A stretch of DNA of 6,348 nucleotides from JBCBKZ01 sp039026975 (GTDB taxonomy: Bacteria > Bacteroidota > Bacteroidia > J057), in NCBI GenBank assembly GCA_039026975.1, contig JBCCLI010000381.1, positions 1-6,348 of the forward strand, read 5' to 3'. The notes below the pieces were generated by a model. The model had not been told where the DNA came from. It was given only the letters and a program-made list of their open reading frames with translations, and did no database searches. Positions 6,346 to 6,348 of this stretch are shown piece by piece (the stretch's first letter is position 1; each line of letters opens with the position of its first letter). Both the position numbers and the translations under genes were made by a program.

Positions 6346-6348
6346 AAT

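Overview
The window looks like chromosomal DNA of a member of the Bacteroidota, probably a Cytophagales-type bacterium. This is an inference from three things: the S41 peptidase has the long helical C-terminal extension seen in that phylum, no clear Shine-Dalgarno sequences precede the starts, and base composition is moderately AT-rich. No mobile element, RNA gene, CRISPR array or phage gene is visible. Most of the window is ordinary core-genome content. The two-gene phosphorelay locus on the right and the TIMP-like secreted protein are the unusual parts.

Left part (1-2722, + strand). The 3' part of a periplasmic S41 C-terminal processing protease is cut by the window edge and ends in a textbook intrinsic terminator. 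It is followed by a 169-aa exported, membrane-anchored protein with a TIMP/NTR-like cysteine pattern. The family 1 uracil-DNA glycosylase gene ung starts 39 bp further on, so these two genes may be co-transcribed.

Middle (2720-4226). ung converges on a minus-strand DinF-type MATE efflux transporter gene. The hairpin just after ung is better oriented as a terminator for the transporter transcript. The transporter is separated from the next minus-strand gene by a probable terminator and a short upstream region.

Right part (4421-6345). A minus-strand NtrC-type response regulator (receiver plus sigma-54 AAA+ ATPase) is divergent from a plus-strand gene for a stand-alone histidine phosphotransfer (Hpt) protein. 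The roughly 300-bp region between them carries a 9-bp tandem direct repeat at one end and a 14-bp palindrome touching the Hpt start codon at the other. The regulator has every ATPase motif, including an intact GAFTGA loop, but ends without the usual C-terminal DNA-binding helix-turn-helix. The likely model is that the Hpt protein passes phosphate to (or drains it from) the regulator's receiver, and the regulator then activates sigma-54 RNA polymerase without binding an enhancer, as proposed for FlgR-like regulators. The sensor kinase is not in the window.
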